This document shows, piece after piece, positions 7,757 to 16,683 of a stretch of DNA of 55,839 bases. How positions within the stretch are numbered: position 1 is the first letter of the stretch; every line of letters starts with the position of its first letter. A program made the translations under genes and the position numbers. The notes beneath the pieces are model-generated. The model was not told the origin of the DNA. It did no database searches and saw only the letters and a list, made by a program, of their open reading frames with translations. The stretch spans positions 89,689-145,527 of the forward strand of contig VBOW01000022.1 in NCBI GenBank assembly GCA_005893275.1, written 5' to 3'. The DNA comes from Candidatus Eisenbacteria bacterium (GTDB lineage: Bacteria > Eisenbacteria > RBG-16-71-46 > SZUA-252).

Positions 7757-8779
7757 CTAGCGCGGGATTTCCCCCGCGAGAATTCGCGCGAGCTTCGTCA
7801 AGTCGATATTCCCGCCCGAGACGACACAGACGATCTTCCGACCCTCCGCATCGCCGCGGAGCGCCGCTGCGACCGGTGCCGCGCCGGCGCCTTCCGCGAT
7901 CACTCGATTCCGTTCCGCGAGAATTCGGATCGCGGAGGCGACCTCCTCGAGCGTCACCACGATCGAGCCCTCGACGAATCCTCGAACCATCGGCCACATT
8001 TCCGGAAGAACGCTTCGTCCGCCGATCCCATCGACGAAGCTCGCGCGATGCTCGATCGTCACAGGCGTGCCGGCCGCGAGCGACGCGGCGAGCGGCGCCG
8101 CGGTCTCCACCTCACACGCGTAGGTCCGGACCGTTGGTCTCTTCGCGAGCACCGCGGCGGCGACGCCCGAGAGAAGCCCGCCTCCGCCGTAGGGAACCAA
8201 GATCGAGTCGGTGTCTGGGAGGTCCTCGAGTATCTCGAGCCCGATGGTCCCGTTTCCGGCGATCACGGCCGGATCGGACACCGGATGGACGAAGACCCCT
8301 CGCATGCCCGGATAGCGATGCTCCTCGATGACCCGCCACCACGTTTCGAATGGGACCTTCACGACGGTGGCGCCGAGCCGCTCGATCGCCTCGAGCTTGG
8401 TTTGCGGCGCGCGATCCGGGACGATCGCGGTGCAGGGGACCCCCATGGCGCGGGCGCTCCAGGCCACCCCCTGCGCCATGTTTCCCGCGCTCGCGGTATA
8501 GACGCCGTTTCGGAGGGCCGCCGGGTCCGCGAGCCGCATCGCGTTCGCCGCGCCGCGGAGCTTGAAGGACCCGATGGGTTGGAGGCTCTCGAGCTTGAGA
8601 TAGATCCCGCCCGGCGCTTCGGGAACGTTTAAGGGAACCAGGGGCGTGCGGACCGCGGAACCGGCGATGCGCTCCCGCGCGGCGAGGATCTCCTCGGGTC
8701 GGGGTGGATCAATGGCCTTGATCGCGCCGCCCTCCCAGCTCGATCGCGATTCCGGCTCCGCTCTCTCTCGCCTTTTCAT
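7757..8779 (-). CDS. PLP-dependent serine/threonine dehydratase-family ammonia-lyase
   Basis: A fold-type II PLP enzyme of about 340 residues. The cofactor lysine is in SFKLRGA, the substrate loop is SAGNMAQG, and the phosphate-binding glycine loop is GGGGLLSG. A SGGN motif near the end contacts the pyridine nitrogen. Relatives eliminate ammonia from serine, threonine or 3-hydroxyaspartate. It is last in a three-gene operon and its start overlaps the cyclodeaminase-family gene by about 70 bases. The first ATG in frame is at 8779, with a TTG at 8800; neither has a good ribosome site. The asparagine loop reads SAGNMAQ, whereas the paralogue at 9713 has the usual SAGNHAQ. Confidence 0.8.
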   Translation of the reverse strand: MKRRERAEPESRSSWEGGAIKAIDPPRPEEILAARERIAGSAVRTPLVPLNVPEAPGGIYLKLESLQPIGSFKLRGAANAMRLADPAALRNGVYTASAGNMAQGVAWSARAMGVPCTAIVPDRAPQTKLEAIERLGATVVKVPFETWWRVIEEHRYPGMRGVFVHPVSDPAVIAGNGTIGLEILEDLPDTDSILVPYGGGGLLSGVAAAVLAKRPTVRTYACEVETAAPLAASLAAGTPVTIEHRASFVDGIGGRSVLPEMWPMVRGFVEGSIVVTLEEVASAIRILAERNRVIAEGAGAAPVAAALRGDAEGRKIVCVVSGGNIDLTKLARILAGEIPR

Positions 8780-9716
8780 AGACGTGGTGCGCCGCGGCAA
8801 GATCCTCGACCGCGAGCCCGACCGATTTGAAGAGCGTGATCTCCTTCCCGGACCGACGGCCCTCGATGCGACCCAGGAACGCCTCGCCTACCTCGCCGAC
8901 GATATGGTCCTCGCCGATCGCCCCTTCGGTCCGAGGGATGAGGAAATCCCCGGCTTCGTGGAGCGCGGATTCGAGACGATCGACGTAGAGCTTCGCGCGC
9001 TTGACGGCCGGGGTGTCCAGCTCGCGCCCGGTCGCGAACGAGGAGCCGACCGCGTTGATGTGGACGCCGGGAGAGAGCCACTCGCCGCGAAGGACCGGTT
9101 CGCGCGACGCGGTGGTGGTGCAGATCAAATCCGCGCGCTCCACCGCGGCGCGCGGGTCCGCGACCGCCTCGACCGGCGATCCGTAGCGCGCGGATTCCCG
9201 CTCGGCGAACGACCGGGCGTGCGCGGCGTCGCGGCTCCATACCCTGACTCTTCGGATGGGCCGCGCCACGCGCATGGCCTCGAGGTGCGACGCCGCCTGC
9301 ACCCCCGAGCCCAGGATCGCGAGGTCGCCGGCGTCCTCCCGCGCCAGAAGCCGGGTGGCGGCGGCGCTCACCGCGGCCGTCCGGATCGCCGTGATGGAAG
9401 TAGCATCGATCACGGCGAGAAGCGAGCCGTGCTCGATCTCGAAGAGGAGCACCACCCCCTGGTGCGAGTCGTACTCCGTGCCGTGGTTTCCGGGCATGAC
9501 CGAAACCGCCTTGAGTCCCATCGATGGCGGCGCTCCGAGATAGGCCGGCATGACGCCGAGGAGCCCCGATCGGTCGGGCAGCCACACCGCGGTGCGGAGC
9601 GGGAGGACGGCGTGGCCGCGGCTGAGCGTCCGGAGGGCCTCGGCCATGAGATCCACGCACTCCGCCATGGGAAGAAGCTTGGATACGTCTCGTTGCGGGA
9701 TGACGAGGGTGCTCAT
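8709..9716 (-). CDS. ornithine cyclodeaminase/mu-crystallin family protein
   Basis: A 335-residue NAD(P)-dependent enzyme. The Rossmann glycine motif is LGSGVQAASH, the substrate region is GLKAVSVMPGN, and the family segments RTAAVSAAAT and NAVGSS are present. Members include ornithine cyclodeaminase, alanine and iminosuccinate reductases, and EutC of hydroxyectoine breakdown. The ATG overlaps the stop of the upstream dehydratase as ATGA, so the two are translationally coupled. The pairing with a threonine-dehydratase-like enzyme matches EutB-EutC and also BhcB-BhcD of the beta-hydroxyaspartate cycle, so reduction of an imine made by the dehydratase is more likely than ornithine deamination. 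Confidence 0.8.
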   Translation of the reverse strand: MSTLVIPQRDVSKLLPMAECVDLMAEALRTLSRGHAVLPLRTAVWLPDRSGLLGVMPAYLGAPPSMGLKAVSVMPGNHGTEYDSHQGVVLLFEIEHGSLLAVIDATSITAIRTAAVSAAATRLLAREDAGDLAILGSGVQAASHLEAMRVARPIRRVRVWSRDAAHARSFAERESARYGSPVEAVADPRAAVERADLICTTTASREPVLRGEWLSPGVHINAVGSSFATGRELDTPAVKRAKLYVDRLESALHEAGDFLIPRTEGAIGEDHIVGEVGEAFLGRIEGRRSGKEITLFKSVGLAVEDLAAAHHVYEKARESGAGIAIELGGRRDQGH

Positions 9717-10714
9717 CTCTCGTAGCCCTCCTGGAACGCCGAGCACGCGCGGGCCAGGTCCACGTTGCCGCCCGAAACGACGGCGACGGTGCGGGCGCCC
9801 TCGGGGAGCCGGACCCGGCCCGAAAGGAGCGCCGCGGAGGCGGCGGCCCCCGAGCCTTCGACGTAAAGCTTGGCGCGGGTGATCAGGAGCTCCATCGCGG
9901 CGATAATCTCCTCCTCCGAGACGTTCACGATCTCATCCACGAACCGACGGGCCACCTCGAGCGGGATCGCGCCCACGAACGGAGGCGTCATCCCGTCGGC
10001 GAGCGTGTTCGACGGCCGGGTCACGGTCACGGGCTTCCCTGCGTCGAGCGCCGGCTTGAGCCCCGGTCCCGCTTCGAGCTCCACCGCGATGACGCGGGTC
10101 ATCGGGCTCAGCGCCTTGACCGCGCACGCGACGCCGCTCAGGAGACCTCCCCCTCCCACCGGGACGATCACCGCCTGCGACTCGGGCATCTGCTCCATGA
10201 TTTCGAGCCCCACCGTGCCGGCTCCGGCGAGCACGACGGGATCGTCGAACGGGTGGACGAAGGTGGCGCCGCGCGCGCGGCACTCCTCGTGGAGCTTGTC
10301 GAAAAGGGTCGCCCGGTCTCCGTGAAGGATCACTTCCGCGCCGTAGCCCCTCACCGCGTCGAGCTTGGATCGGGGCGCATCGACCGGCATCACGACCGCG
10401 CAGGGCACCCCGACCTGCCGCGCGGCCCATGCGACCGCCTGGGCATGGTTCCCCGCGGAGACGGTGATGAGGCCCCGGGAGCGCTCCGCGCGGGAGAGGC
10501 TCAGAACTTTGTTCAAAGCGCCGCGCGGCTTGAACGATCCGGTCTTCTGGAGGTTTTCGCACTTGAGATGGAGCCGTACTCCGGCACGGTCGCCGAGAGT
10601 CGAGGCGGATAGAAGCGGTGTGTGATGGACGCTGTCGCGAAGCCGATCCGCGGCGCGCCGGATTTCCGAGACCTCGATCACAGAGGGCCTGTTCGCGCGG
10701 GAGAGGGCTGACAT
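9713..10714 (-). CDS. threonine ammonia-lyase-type PLP enzyme
   Basis: A 333-residue fold-type II PLP enzyme. Visible features are SFKPRGA with the cofactor lysine, SAGNHAQA, the phosphate loop GGGGLLSG and the C-terminal SGGNVD. It lacks the regulatory ACT domain of biosynthetic IlvA, so a catabolic threonine or hydroxyamino-acid dehydratase is likely. It heads the operon with the cyclodeaminase-family gene (ATGA overlap) and a second dehydratase. The ATG at 10714 fits the family N-terminus; longer in-frame extensions upstream read as low-complexity Arg-rich sequence and are rejected. Hydroxyectoine utilisation EutB is a second reading. Confidence 0.82.
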   Translation of the reverse strand: MSALSRANRPSVIEVSEIRRAADRLRDSVHHTPLLSASTLGDRAGVRLHLKCENLQKTGSFKPRGALNKVLSLSRAERSRGLITVSAGNHAQAVAWAARQVGVPCAVVMPVDAPRSKLDAVRGYGAEVILHGDRATLFDKLHEECRARGATFVHPFDDPVVLAGAGTVGLEIMEQMPESQAVIVPVGGGGLLSGVACAVKALSPMTRVIAVELEAGPGLKPALDAGKPVTVTRPSNTLADGMTPPFVGAIPLEVARRFVDEIVNVSEEEIIAAMELLITRAKLYVEGSGAAASAALLSGRVRLPEGARTVAVVSGGNVDLARACSAFQEGYER

Positions 10715-10814
10715 CGGGAAACCGGGAGCGTAGCACAAGCCTCTTGAGGAATCGCGGCCGCGGGCGCATGGTATCCCGTCGCCCGTGCTCCGTCTAACGT
10801 TCCAGGGAGATCCA

Positions 10815-12725
10815 ATGATGCGATATTTCGCGCGGTTGTTGGCAGCAGCTCTCCTCGCGGCCCTCGCCGGGGGCGGTCTTCCGCGGCCCGTCCTTGGCGC
10901 CGATTCGATCACGCTCTTCGCGGATCTGACCGAGGCGCCGCGCAGGATCATCCACGCGCGTCTCGGGATTCCGGCGCGGCCAGGGCCGGTCACCCTTTTC
11001 TACCCCAAGTGGATCCCCGGCGAGCACGGCCCGACGGGGCCGATCGTGAACCTGGCCGGTCTCACGATCACATCGAACGGGAAGACGGTGCCGTGGCGGC
11101 GCGACGATGTGGAAATGTACGCGATCCATGTCTCGGTGCCGGGCGGTGCCAAAAGCCTCGATCTGTCGTACGACTTTCTTCTCTCGGGGGAGGAGGAGGG
11201 GTTCACCTTTGGAGCGTCTTCCACCGCGAACCTGGCCGTCCTGAATTGGAACCAGGTCCTCCTCTACCCGACCGGGATCCCGCTGGACAGTCTGATCTAC
11301 ACGGCGACCCTCCGTCTTCCCGCGGGATGGAAGTACGGGACCGCGCTTCCGGTCGCGAGGGAGTCGGGCGGTTCGGTCGAGTTCAAGCCGGCGCCGATCG
11401 TGACGCTCATCGACTCGCCGGTCCTTGCGGGCCGCTATTTTCGTACGATCGCGCTCGCGCCCGAGATCACGCCGCGCCACGTGATCCACATCGCGGCGGA
11501 CAGCCGGGAAGCGATCGAGATGCCTCGAGAGGTCGAGGAGCACTATTCGCAGCTCGTTCGGGAGGCGGGCGCGACGTTCGGCGCGCGTCACTACCGCGAA
11601 TACCACTTCCTCTTGACCCTGAGCGATCACGTGCCCTCGTTCGGGTTGGAGCATCACGAGTCGAGCGACAATCGTGTGAAGGAACGAACGTTGATCGACG
11701 AGGATCAGAGGCTCCGGTCGGCGGACCTGCTTCCCCACGAGTTTGCCCACTCCTGGAACGGGAAACACCGCCGCCCCGCCGACCTCGCGACCCCGAACTA
11801 CGAAGTGCCGATGAAGACCGATCTGCTGTGGGTGTACGAGGGCCTCACGGAGTACCTGGGGTGGCTGTTCGCGGCGCGGAGCGGACTCTTGACCCCCGAG
11901 CAGGCGCGCGAATACCTCGCGAGCGTGGCCGCCGAGCTGGAAAACGAGCCGGGCCGGACCTGGCGGCCGCTCCTCGACACCGCGGTCTCGGCGCAGTTCC
12001 TCTACGGCTCCGGGTGGCCCTGGTCCTCCTGGCGGCGCGGCGTCGACTTTTACAACGAGAGTCTTCTCTTTTGGCTGGAGGCCGACGCGATCATCCGAAA
12101 CGAGAGCAAGGGCGCCCGATCACTGGATGACTTCTGCCGCCGCTTTCATGGAGGGGAGGGGGGCGCGCCGGTGGTGAGGCCCTACACGTTCGAGGATGTG
12201 GTCTCGACGATGAACGACGTTCAACCCTACGACTGGCGGAAGTTTTTCAGCGAGCGCGTCACCGAGGTGAGGCCGCACGCGCCGCTGGGTGGAATCGAGC
12301 GCGGCGGATGGAAGCTCACCTACGCCGACTCCGCATCGGCATATCAGAAAAGCCTTGAAAAGGCCAGGAAGCGGGTCGACCTACGCTACTCCATCGGACT
12401 CTATCTCAACGACGAGGGGGAAATCCTGGATCTCCTGCCCAGGAGCCCGGCCGCGAAGGCGGGGCTCGGCCCGGGAATGAAGCTGACGGCGGTGAACGGC
12501 CGGAAGTGGACGGCGGACGCGATCCATGAGGCGATTCGGGCTGCCGCGCGCTCCCGGAGCGCGATCGAGATCCTGGCGCAAAACGGGGATTTCTACGCGT
12601 CCTATCGAATCGACTACGTGGGTGGAGAGCGATATCCGCGGCTCGTGCGGGTGACAGAGGTGCCCGATCTGCTCGGGGTCGATCTCGCGTCGCACGCCGC
12701 AGGAGGCGCTGCCAAGAAACCCTAG
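10815..12725 (+). CDS. M61-family glycyl aminopeptidase with PDZ domain
   Basis: About 636 residues with a signal peptide ending near VLGA. The zinc site HEFAH lies near residue 308, followed by the glutamate in VYEGLTEYLG, as in M61 peptidases that release N-terminal Gly or Ala. A PDZ domain near residues 530-600 carries the carboxylate loop IGLYL and the LLPRSPAAKAGL segment. The N-terminal beta-rich third matches the M61 layout. AGGGAGA stands four bases before the ATG at 10815 and seven before the ATG at 10818. It is divergent from the dehydratase operon. A periplasmic or surface role is expected. Confidence 0.88.
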   Translation: MMRYFARLLAAALLAALAGGGLPRPVLGADSITLFADLTEAPRRIIHARLGIPARPGPVTLFYPKWIPGEHGPTGPIVNLAGLTITSNGKTVPWRRDDVEMYAIHVSVPGGAKSLDLSYDFLLSGEEEGFTFGASSTANLAVLNWNQVLLYPTGIPLDSLIYTATLRLPAGWKYGTALPVARESGGSVEFKPAPIVTLIDSPVLAGRYFRTIALAPEITPRHVIHIAADSREAIEMPREVEEHYSQLVREAGATFGARHYREYHFLLTLSDHVPSFGLEHHESSDNRVKERTLIDEDQRLRSADLLPHEFAHSWNGKHRRPADLATPNYEVPMKTDLLWVYEGLTEYLGWLFAARSGLLTPEQAREYLASVAAELENEPGRTWRPLLDTAVSAQFLYGSGWPWSSWRRGVDFYNESLLFWLEADAIIRNESKGARSLDDFCRRFHGGEGGAPVVRPYTFEDVVSTMNDVQPYDWRKFFSERVTEVRPHAPLGGIERGGWKLTYADSASAYQKSLEKARKRVDLRYSIGLYLNDEGEILDLLPRSPAAKAGLGPGMKLTAVNGRKWTADAIHEAIRAAARSRSAIEILAQNGDFYASYRIDYVGGERYPRLVRVTEVPDLLGVDLASHAAGGAAKKP

Positions 12726-12757
12726 GGCGAACCGATTCCCCGCCGCGCGGGGCCGCT

Positions 12758-12937
12758 TCAGGGGGCGGGGGACTCCGAGCGCCGAGCCGTGGGCCGTCTC
12801 ATGGCCTTCGAGAGGGCGGCGGCGCAGCGGTCGCATCCGGGCTGGGCGCGCCGCCTGTGCATCCACCGTCGGAGGAGCCACCCGCCCGAGAGAAGCGCGG
12901 CGAGCACCGCGACCAGGTCCTGCCAGCCCGCGCTCAC
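12758..12937 (-). CDS. FeoB-associated small Cys-containing membrane protein
   Basis: A 59-residue protein with one transmembrane helix (DLVAVLAALLSGGWLL), a basic stretch and then CDRC in the tail. Its GTG start overlaps the feoB stop as GTGA, so it is made together with FeoB. Short proteins of this kind (one helix plus a cysteine pair) follow feoB in many bacteria and may stand in for FeoC or pass iron; the role is not settled. The reading frame extends upstream into feoB, but only the coupled start gives a sensible protein. Confidence 0.7.
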   Translation of the reverse strand: MSAGWQDLVAVLAALLSGGWLLRRWMHRRRAQPGCDRCAAALSKAMRRPTARRSESPAP

Positions 12938-15210
12938 CCTAACCCCATGAGCTTTCCGCCTTGGTAGACCGCGAGGGAGGCGATCCAGGCGAGCCCGTTC
13001 ATCATCACGACCATGAAAATCGGCCACCGCCAAGAGTTCGTCTCCCGGCGCACGACGGCGACGGTCGACATGCATTGGCAGGCGAGCACGAAAAACACCA
13101 TGAGGCTCACCGCCATGAGCGGGGAGTAGGCTTTCCCCCCGCGCGGATTTTCGGCGTGGCGCAGCTTCTCCCGCAGGGAAACCGACGTCTGGTCCACGTC
13201 CCCCAAGTTGTAGACGGTTGCCATCGTCGAAACCATGACTTCACGCGCCGCGAACGAGGAGAGAAGCGCGATTCCGATCTTCCAATCGAATCCGAGGGGC
13301 GCGATCGCCGGCTCGATGAGACGGCCCGCGCGTCCCGCGAAGGAATCACGAAGGGAGATGCCCGCGATCTCGTTCTGGATCTGGGCCGCCTCGGCTTTCT
13401 TCGCGCCCGCCTCCGCGGCCCATCCGCGAGCGGCCGCTTTCGCCGCGTCATCCTCGACCGCCTCGAGCCGTTTCTCGAGGGGAAGGACCCGGCCCGGGCT
13501 CTTGGGATAGGAGGCGAGGAACCAGAGCACGATCGAGACCGCGAGGATCACCGTGCCCGCTTTCTGGACGAAGAGCCCGGCGCGGTCCCGGACGGTGAGG
13601 AGCACCGAACGCAAGGAGGGAAGGCGATAGGGCGGCAATTCCATCACGTAGAGCGGACGGCTTCCCCGGAGCGCGGTGCGCTTCAATGCCCACGCCACGA
13701 GCACCGCGGCCAGAATTCCCAATACGTAGAGGGAGAAGAGCACGAGCCCGGGGAGGTTCAGGAATCCGACCGTGCGATTCGGGATGAAGGCTCCGATCAG
13801 GAGCGCGTAAACGGGAAGCCTCGCGCTGCAGGACATGAACGGCGCGATGAGGATCGTCGTCAAACGGTCGCGCCGGTTGTCGATCGTACGGGTAGCCATG
13901 ATCCCGGGAATGGCGCATGCGAAGGAGGAGAGGAGCGGGATGAAGGCGCGTCCGGAGAGCCCAACGCCGCGCATGAGTCGGTCCATGATGAACGCCCCGC
14001 GCGCCAAGTAGCCGGAGTCCTCCATGAGCGAGATGAAGAGGAAAAGGATCGCGATCTGGGGGACGAAGGTCACGACGGCGCCCACGCCGGCGATCGCGCC
14101 GTCCACGACGAGGGAACGGATCGGCCCCGCCGGGAGCGCCGGGGCGATGAACCGGCCGAGCGCCGATACCCCTGCGTCGATCGCGTTCATGATCGGTGTC
14201 GCCCACATGAAGACCGACTGGAAGACGACGGCCATCAGGAGAACGAAAATCAGAGGGCCGAGCACGCGGTGGGTCAGCACGCGGTCGATCCGCTCCCGGA
14301 GCTTCGCCTCGGGTTTGACCCGAAGCGTGGCCTTCCGGACCAGCTCTTCGATCGCGTGGTAATGGCCGATGGGCTCGTGGGAGCGCCACTCTGGAATTTC
14401 CGCGTCGAGCCGCGCGCGGAGCGTCATGACCTCCCGCCGTGCGGGGATCGGGGCCGCATCGATGAGCGAGTCCTCCTCCCCTTCGTCGAGGAGGAGCGCC
14501 ATCGCGACATGAAAGCGGCTCAACGCCGCAAGGGGCCCTACGGGCGCGAGCATCCGCGCAATCCGCTCCGCCGCGTCTCGAAGCGGCTCGGGAAGGCCGC
14601 GCGTCACGGGCCGCGGAGGCGGGACCTCGCGCTCCATGGCTTCCATCAGCTGGGCGATGCCGCTTCCGGTTCGGGCCGAAATGGGGACGACCGGGGCGCC
14701 CAGAGCGCGCGAGAGGAGACCGGCGTCAATATCGAGCCCCTCGTCCCGCGCGGTATCCATCATGTTGAGCGCTACGAGAACCGGTCTTCCGATTTCGATC
14801 AGCTGCATGCAGAGGTAGAGCTGGCGATCGAGACACGTGGAGTCGAGCACGAGGAGCGTGAGATCGGGAAGCGGCGTGTGGGCCTGGACGCCCAGGAGCA
14901 CGTCGCGCACCACGACTTCGTCGGGGGACCCGGGCCGCAGGCTGTAGGTGCCGGGCAGGTCGAGCAGCTCCAGCACACTTCCGGAGCGAAGCGCGCAAAA
15001 ACCCGCCTTCTTCTCCACCGTGACGCCCGGGTAGTTCGCTACCTTCTGCCGTAACCCGGTGAGCTTGTTGAAGAGGGTGGACTTCCCGCAGTTCGGGCCG
15101 CCGGCGATCGCGACCAGCTTGCGCCGGCTCCGTCGTGGAGCGGGGTCGCGGAGCTCGAGGCGGACCGCGGGCTTCGATTCGACTTCCGCAAGCTCAGAAG
15201 GGATCGACAT
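12934..15210 (-). CDS. feoB: ferrous iron transporter FeoB
   Basis: A 758-residue inner-membrane Fe(II) transporter. The N-terminal G domain has G1 GGPNCGKS (37-44), G3 DLPG, G4 NMMD and a helical GDI-like region. The membrane part holds the Gate motif ALLSSFACAIPGIMATR, paired with a second cysteine Gate copy SSFAAREVMVSTM, plus about eight helices. Between the last helices is a charged insert of about 50 residues. The gene overlaps feoA by 17 bases upstream and the small membrane protein downstream. The Walker glycine reads GGPN where most FeoB proteins have GNPN. Control by the DtxR protein of the same operon is likely. Confidence 0.95.
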   Translation of the reverse strand: MSIPSELAEVESKPAVRLELRDPAPRRSRRKLVAIAGGPNCGKSTLFNKLTGLRQKVANYPGVTVEKKAGFCALRSGSVLELLDLPGTYSLRPGSPDEVVVRDVLLGVQAHTPLPDLTLLVLDSTCLDRQLYLCMQLIEIGRPVLVALNMMDTARDEGLDIDAGLLSRALGAPVVPISARTGSGIAQLMEAMEREVPPPRPVTRGLPEPLRDAAERIARMLAPVGPLAALSRFHVAMALLLDEGEEDSLIDAAPIPARREVMTLRARLDAEIPEWRSHEPIGHYHAIEELVRKATLRVKPEAKLRERIDRVLTHRVLGPLIFVLLMAVVFQSVFMWATPIMNAIDAGVSALGRFIAPALPAGPIRSLVVDGAIAGVGAVVTFVPQIAILFLFISLMEDSGYLARGAFIMDRLMRGVGLSGRAFIPLLSSFACAIPGIMATRTIDNRRDRLTTILIAPFMSCSARLPVYALLIGAFIPNRTVGFLNLPGLVLFSLYVLGILAAVLVAWALKRTALRGSRPLYVMELPPYRLPSLRSVLLTVRDRAGLFVQKAGTVILAVSIVLWFLASYPKSPGRVLPLEKRLEAVEDDAAKAAARGWAAEAGAKKAEAAQIQNEIAGISLRDSFAGRAGRLIEPAIAPLGFDWKIGIALLSSFAAREVMVSTMATVYNLGDVDQTSVSLREKLRHAENPRGGKAYSPLMAVSLMVFFVLACQCMSTVAVVRRETNSWRWPIFMVVMMNGLAWIASLAVYQGGKLMGLG

Positions 15211-15454
15211 CGATTCTGTCTGCCTCGGAGGTTCGGATCGAAAAATGGGTGCCGCGGAGTCTGAGCTCGATCGGATCGCCCATCGGAGCCCGACGCACGA
15301 ACGTGACAGGCGTTCCCGGGACGAAGCCCAGCTCCATCAGGCGGCGAAGGAGCCCCGGCTCACCCGACACGCGCCGGACGATCCCGCGTGACCCGGGCTC
15401 GAGCTCCGCCAGCTTTCTGGTGCGCCGGTCGGCGCGGTCGCGCGGCGGGGTCAC
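15194..15454 (-). CDS. feoA: ferrous iron transport protein FeoA
   Basis: An 86-residue SH3-like domain protein with the family pattern LAELEPGSRGIVRRV, LLRRLMELGFVPGT and a final FSIRTSEADRI strand. FeoA acts on the cytoplasmic side of FeoB and supports transport. The GTG start overlaps the stop of the regulator gene (GTGA) and the end overlaps the feoB ATG, so the whole cassette is translationally chained. Confidence 0.9.
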   Translation of the reverse strand: MTPPRDRADRRTRKLAELEPGSRGIVRRVSGEPGLLRRLMELGFVPGTPVTFVRRAPMGDPIELRLRGTHFSIRTSEADRIDVDPF

Positions 15455-16014
15455 TCGAGCGCCCCCTCCTCCGGCGGGCCGGCGAGCCCCGGGAAGGTTT
15501 CCGCGAGGCAGCGTCCTTCCTTGCAGACCGGGCACTCCTTGTGGGCTTCTTTGCCCGCGCATCGATGCTGGTACTCGCGGAACGCGGTCCGGAACCTGTT
15601 CGCGGCGGGGTGGTCGGAGCCGATGAAGGCGGTCAGACGCAGGAACTGGATCATCGATTCGGGACCCACGAGATGCTCGATCATGCACGCGTCCTCGTAG
15701 GCGATCTCTTGCGGAACGCGTAGGATGCTCGTAAAAAACATCGTGAGCACGTGGCGATTGGATTCCGTGCGCCGGGCCAGTCGGTGCCCGGCGTCGGTAA
15801 GCTCGACGCAGCCGTAGGGCTCGTGGGTTACCAGTCCGCGCGATGAGAGGGAGCGAAGCATCGAGGTGACCCCGCTCTTCGAAACGCCGAGCCGATCGGC
15901 GATGTCCCCCACGCGGGCGTGGCCTTTTTCGTGTTTAAGGCCGGCCACGGCCTGCAGATAGTGCGCCATGGAATGCGTCAATTCTTTGTCGTTGAACCGT
16001 TTCCAGATTTCCAC
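15451..16014 (-). CDS. DtxR/MntR-family metal-dependent repressor
   Basis: A 187-residue regulator with an N-terminal winged helix (ARVGDIADRLGVSKSGVTSMLRSL), a wing reaching TDAGHRLA and a dimerisation/metal domain with the usual E-D-C/E-H residues (YEDACMIEHLVGPESM). The C-terminal tail adds CAGKEAHKECPVCKEGRC, a cysteine-rich segment not usual in short DtxR proteins. The GTG at 16014 has GGAGG seven bases upstream. It is the first gene of the feo operon and two palindromes stand just in front, so it probably represses its own operon when Fe(II) is plentiful. An Mn(II) sensor cannot be ruled out. Confidence 0.85.
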   Translation of the reverse strand: MEIWKRFNDKELTHSMAHYLQAVAGLKHEKGHARVGDIADRLGVSKSGVTSMLRSLSSRGLVTHEPYGCVELTDAGHRLARRTESNRHVLTMFFTSILRVPQEIAYEDACMIEHLVGPESMIQFLRLTAFIGSDHPAANRFRTAFREYQHRCAGKEAHKECPVCKEGRCLAETFPGLAGPPEEGALE

Positions 16015-16036
16015 GGGCGAGCCTCCGACCCTCTGG

Positions 16037-16067
16037 CAGCATGCTGAATAAAGTTAACCATGCTTAA
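16037..16067. promoter_or_regulatory. two palindromic operators before the feo operon
   Basis: CAGCATGCTG (16037-16046) is a perfect 10-bp palindrome. TTAACCATGCTTAA (16054-16067) is a 14-bp palindrome with two mismatched positions. Their centres are 19 bp apart, nearly two helical turns, and both contain GCATG or CCATG cores. The AT-rich segment between them would also hold the -10 region of the minus-strand operon. This is the likely target of the DtxR-type regulator that starts at 16014. Confidence 0.5.
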
Positions 16068-16138
16068 TATCCGAGATGGCCCGGCGATGTCAAGGGCTTT
16101 CCCCTCGGCCCGGCAGAGTTTCCGCGTGCGGACCTCTC

Positions 16139-16645
16139 CTAGAGTCGAAACCAGATCTTGCGGTGCAGGGGGGTAACGTAGGACCCGCCGGGAATGAGGG
16201 GCCGGGAGAGCGGGGTCGATTCCCACCCCATGGTCTCGATCGCCCGCTGGGCGGCCGGCGAGGGTCCGAACGTGCTTTCGTCGAACCAGGTCTTGACCGA
16301 CACAAGATAGAAAGTCCCCTCGGCCCTCGTCTCATGGGGCGGAGCGCCCAGGGATTTCCTCTTCGACACGCCCTCCACCGAATAGGCGAGGTGACAGTCG
16401 ATCTCGCAGAAGTACTTCTTCACTCCGGGCGCGAGCACGCGCTCCTGGCTCGTGAGCGACGCTCCGAAGAGAAGCGTCGCGTATCCGAGGAGGATCACGC
16501 CGAGGCCCATCGCGGTCCAGCGGCGCACGGCCGGCTGGTTCCGGACCGTGCCGTAGACCGCCGCCGCCGCCGCGAGCATGACGGCGAGGACCGTGCCGAG
16601 AAACAGGAGAACGACGATCGGGGCGTACTGGGGCATGAGGGACAT
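16139..16645 (-). CDS. hypothetical membrane-anchored protein
   Basis: A 168-residue protein with two N-terminal transmembrane helices (about 8-32 and 44-62) and a soluble C-terminal domain containing KKYFCEIDCHLAYSVEGV and a stretch VSVKTWFDESTFG. The C-x-x-x-C pair and the beta-rich tail are conserved-looking but I cannot name the family. AAGGGGA stands before the ATG. It is divergent from the TauE-like gene, with a palindrome between them. Confidence 0.65.
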   Translation of the reverse strand: MSLMPQYAPIVVLLFLGTVLAVMLAAAAAVYGTVRNQPAVRRWTAMGLGVILLGYATLLFGASLTSQERVLAPGVKKYFCEIDCHLAYSVEGVSKRKSLGAPPHETRAEGTFYLVSVKTWFDESTFGPSPAAQRAIETMGWESTPLSRPLIPGGSYVTPLHRKIWFRL

Positions 16646-16683
16646 ACCATCCCCTTTCCTTTCGGCTAAATTTATGAAAACTA

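Noticed and set aside
12961-15054. A 697-codon open frame on the plus strand opposite feoB
   Set aside because: It mirrors FeoB, is Arg/Asp/Glu/His-rich without any domain, and is a GC-driven antisense frame.
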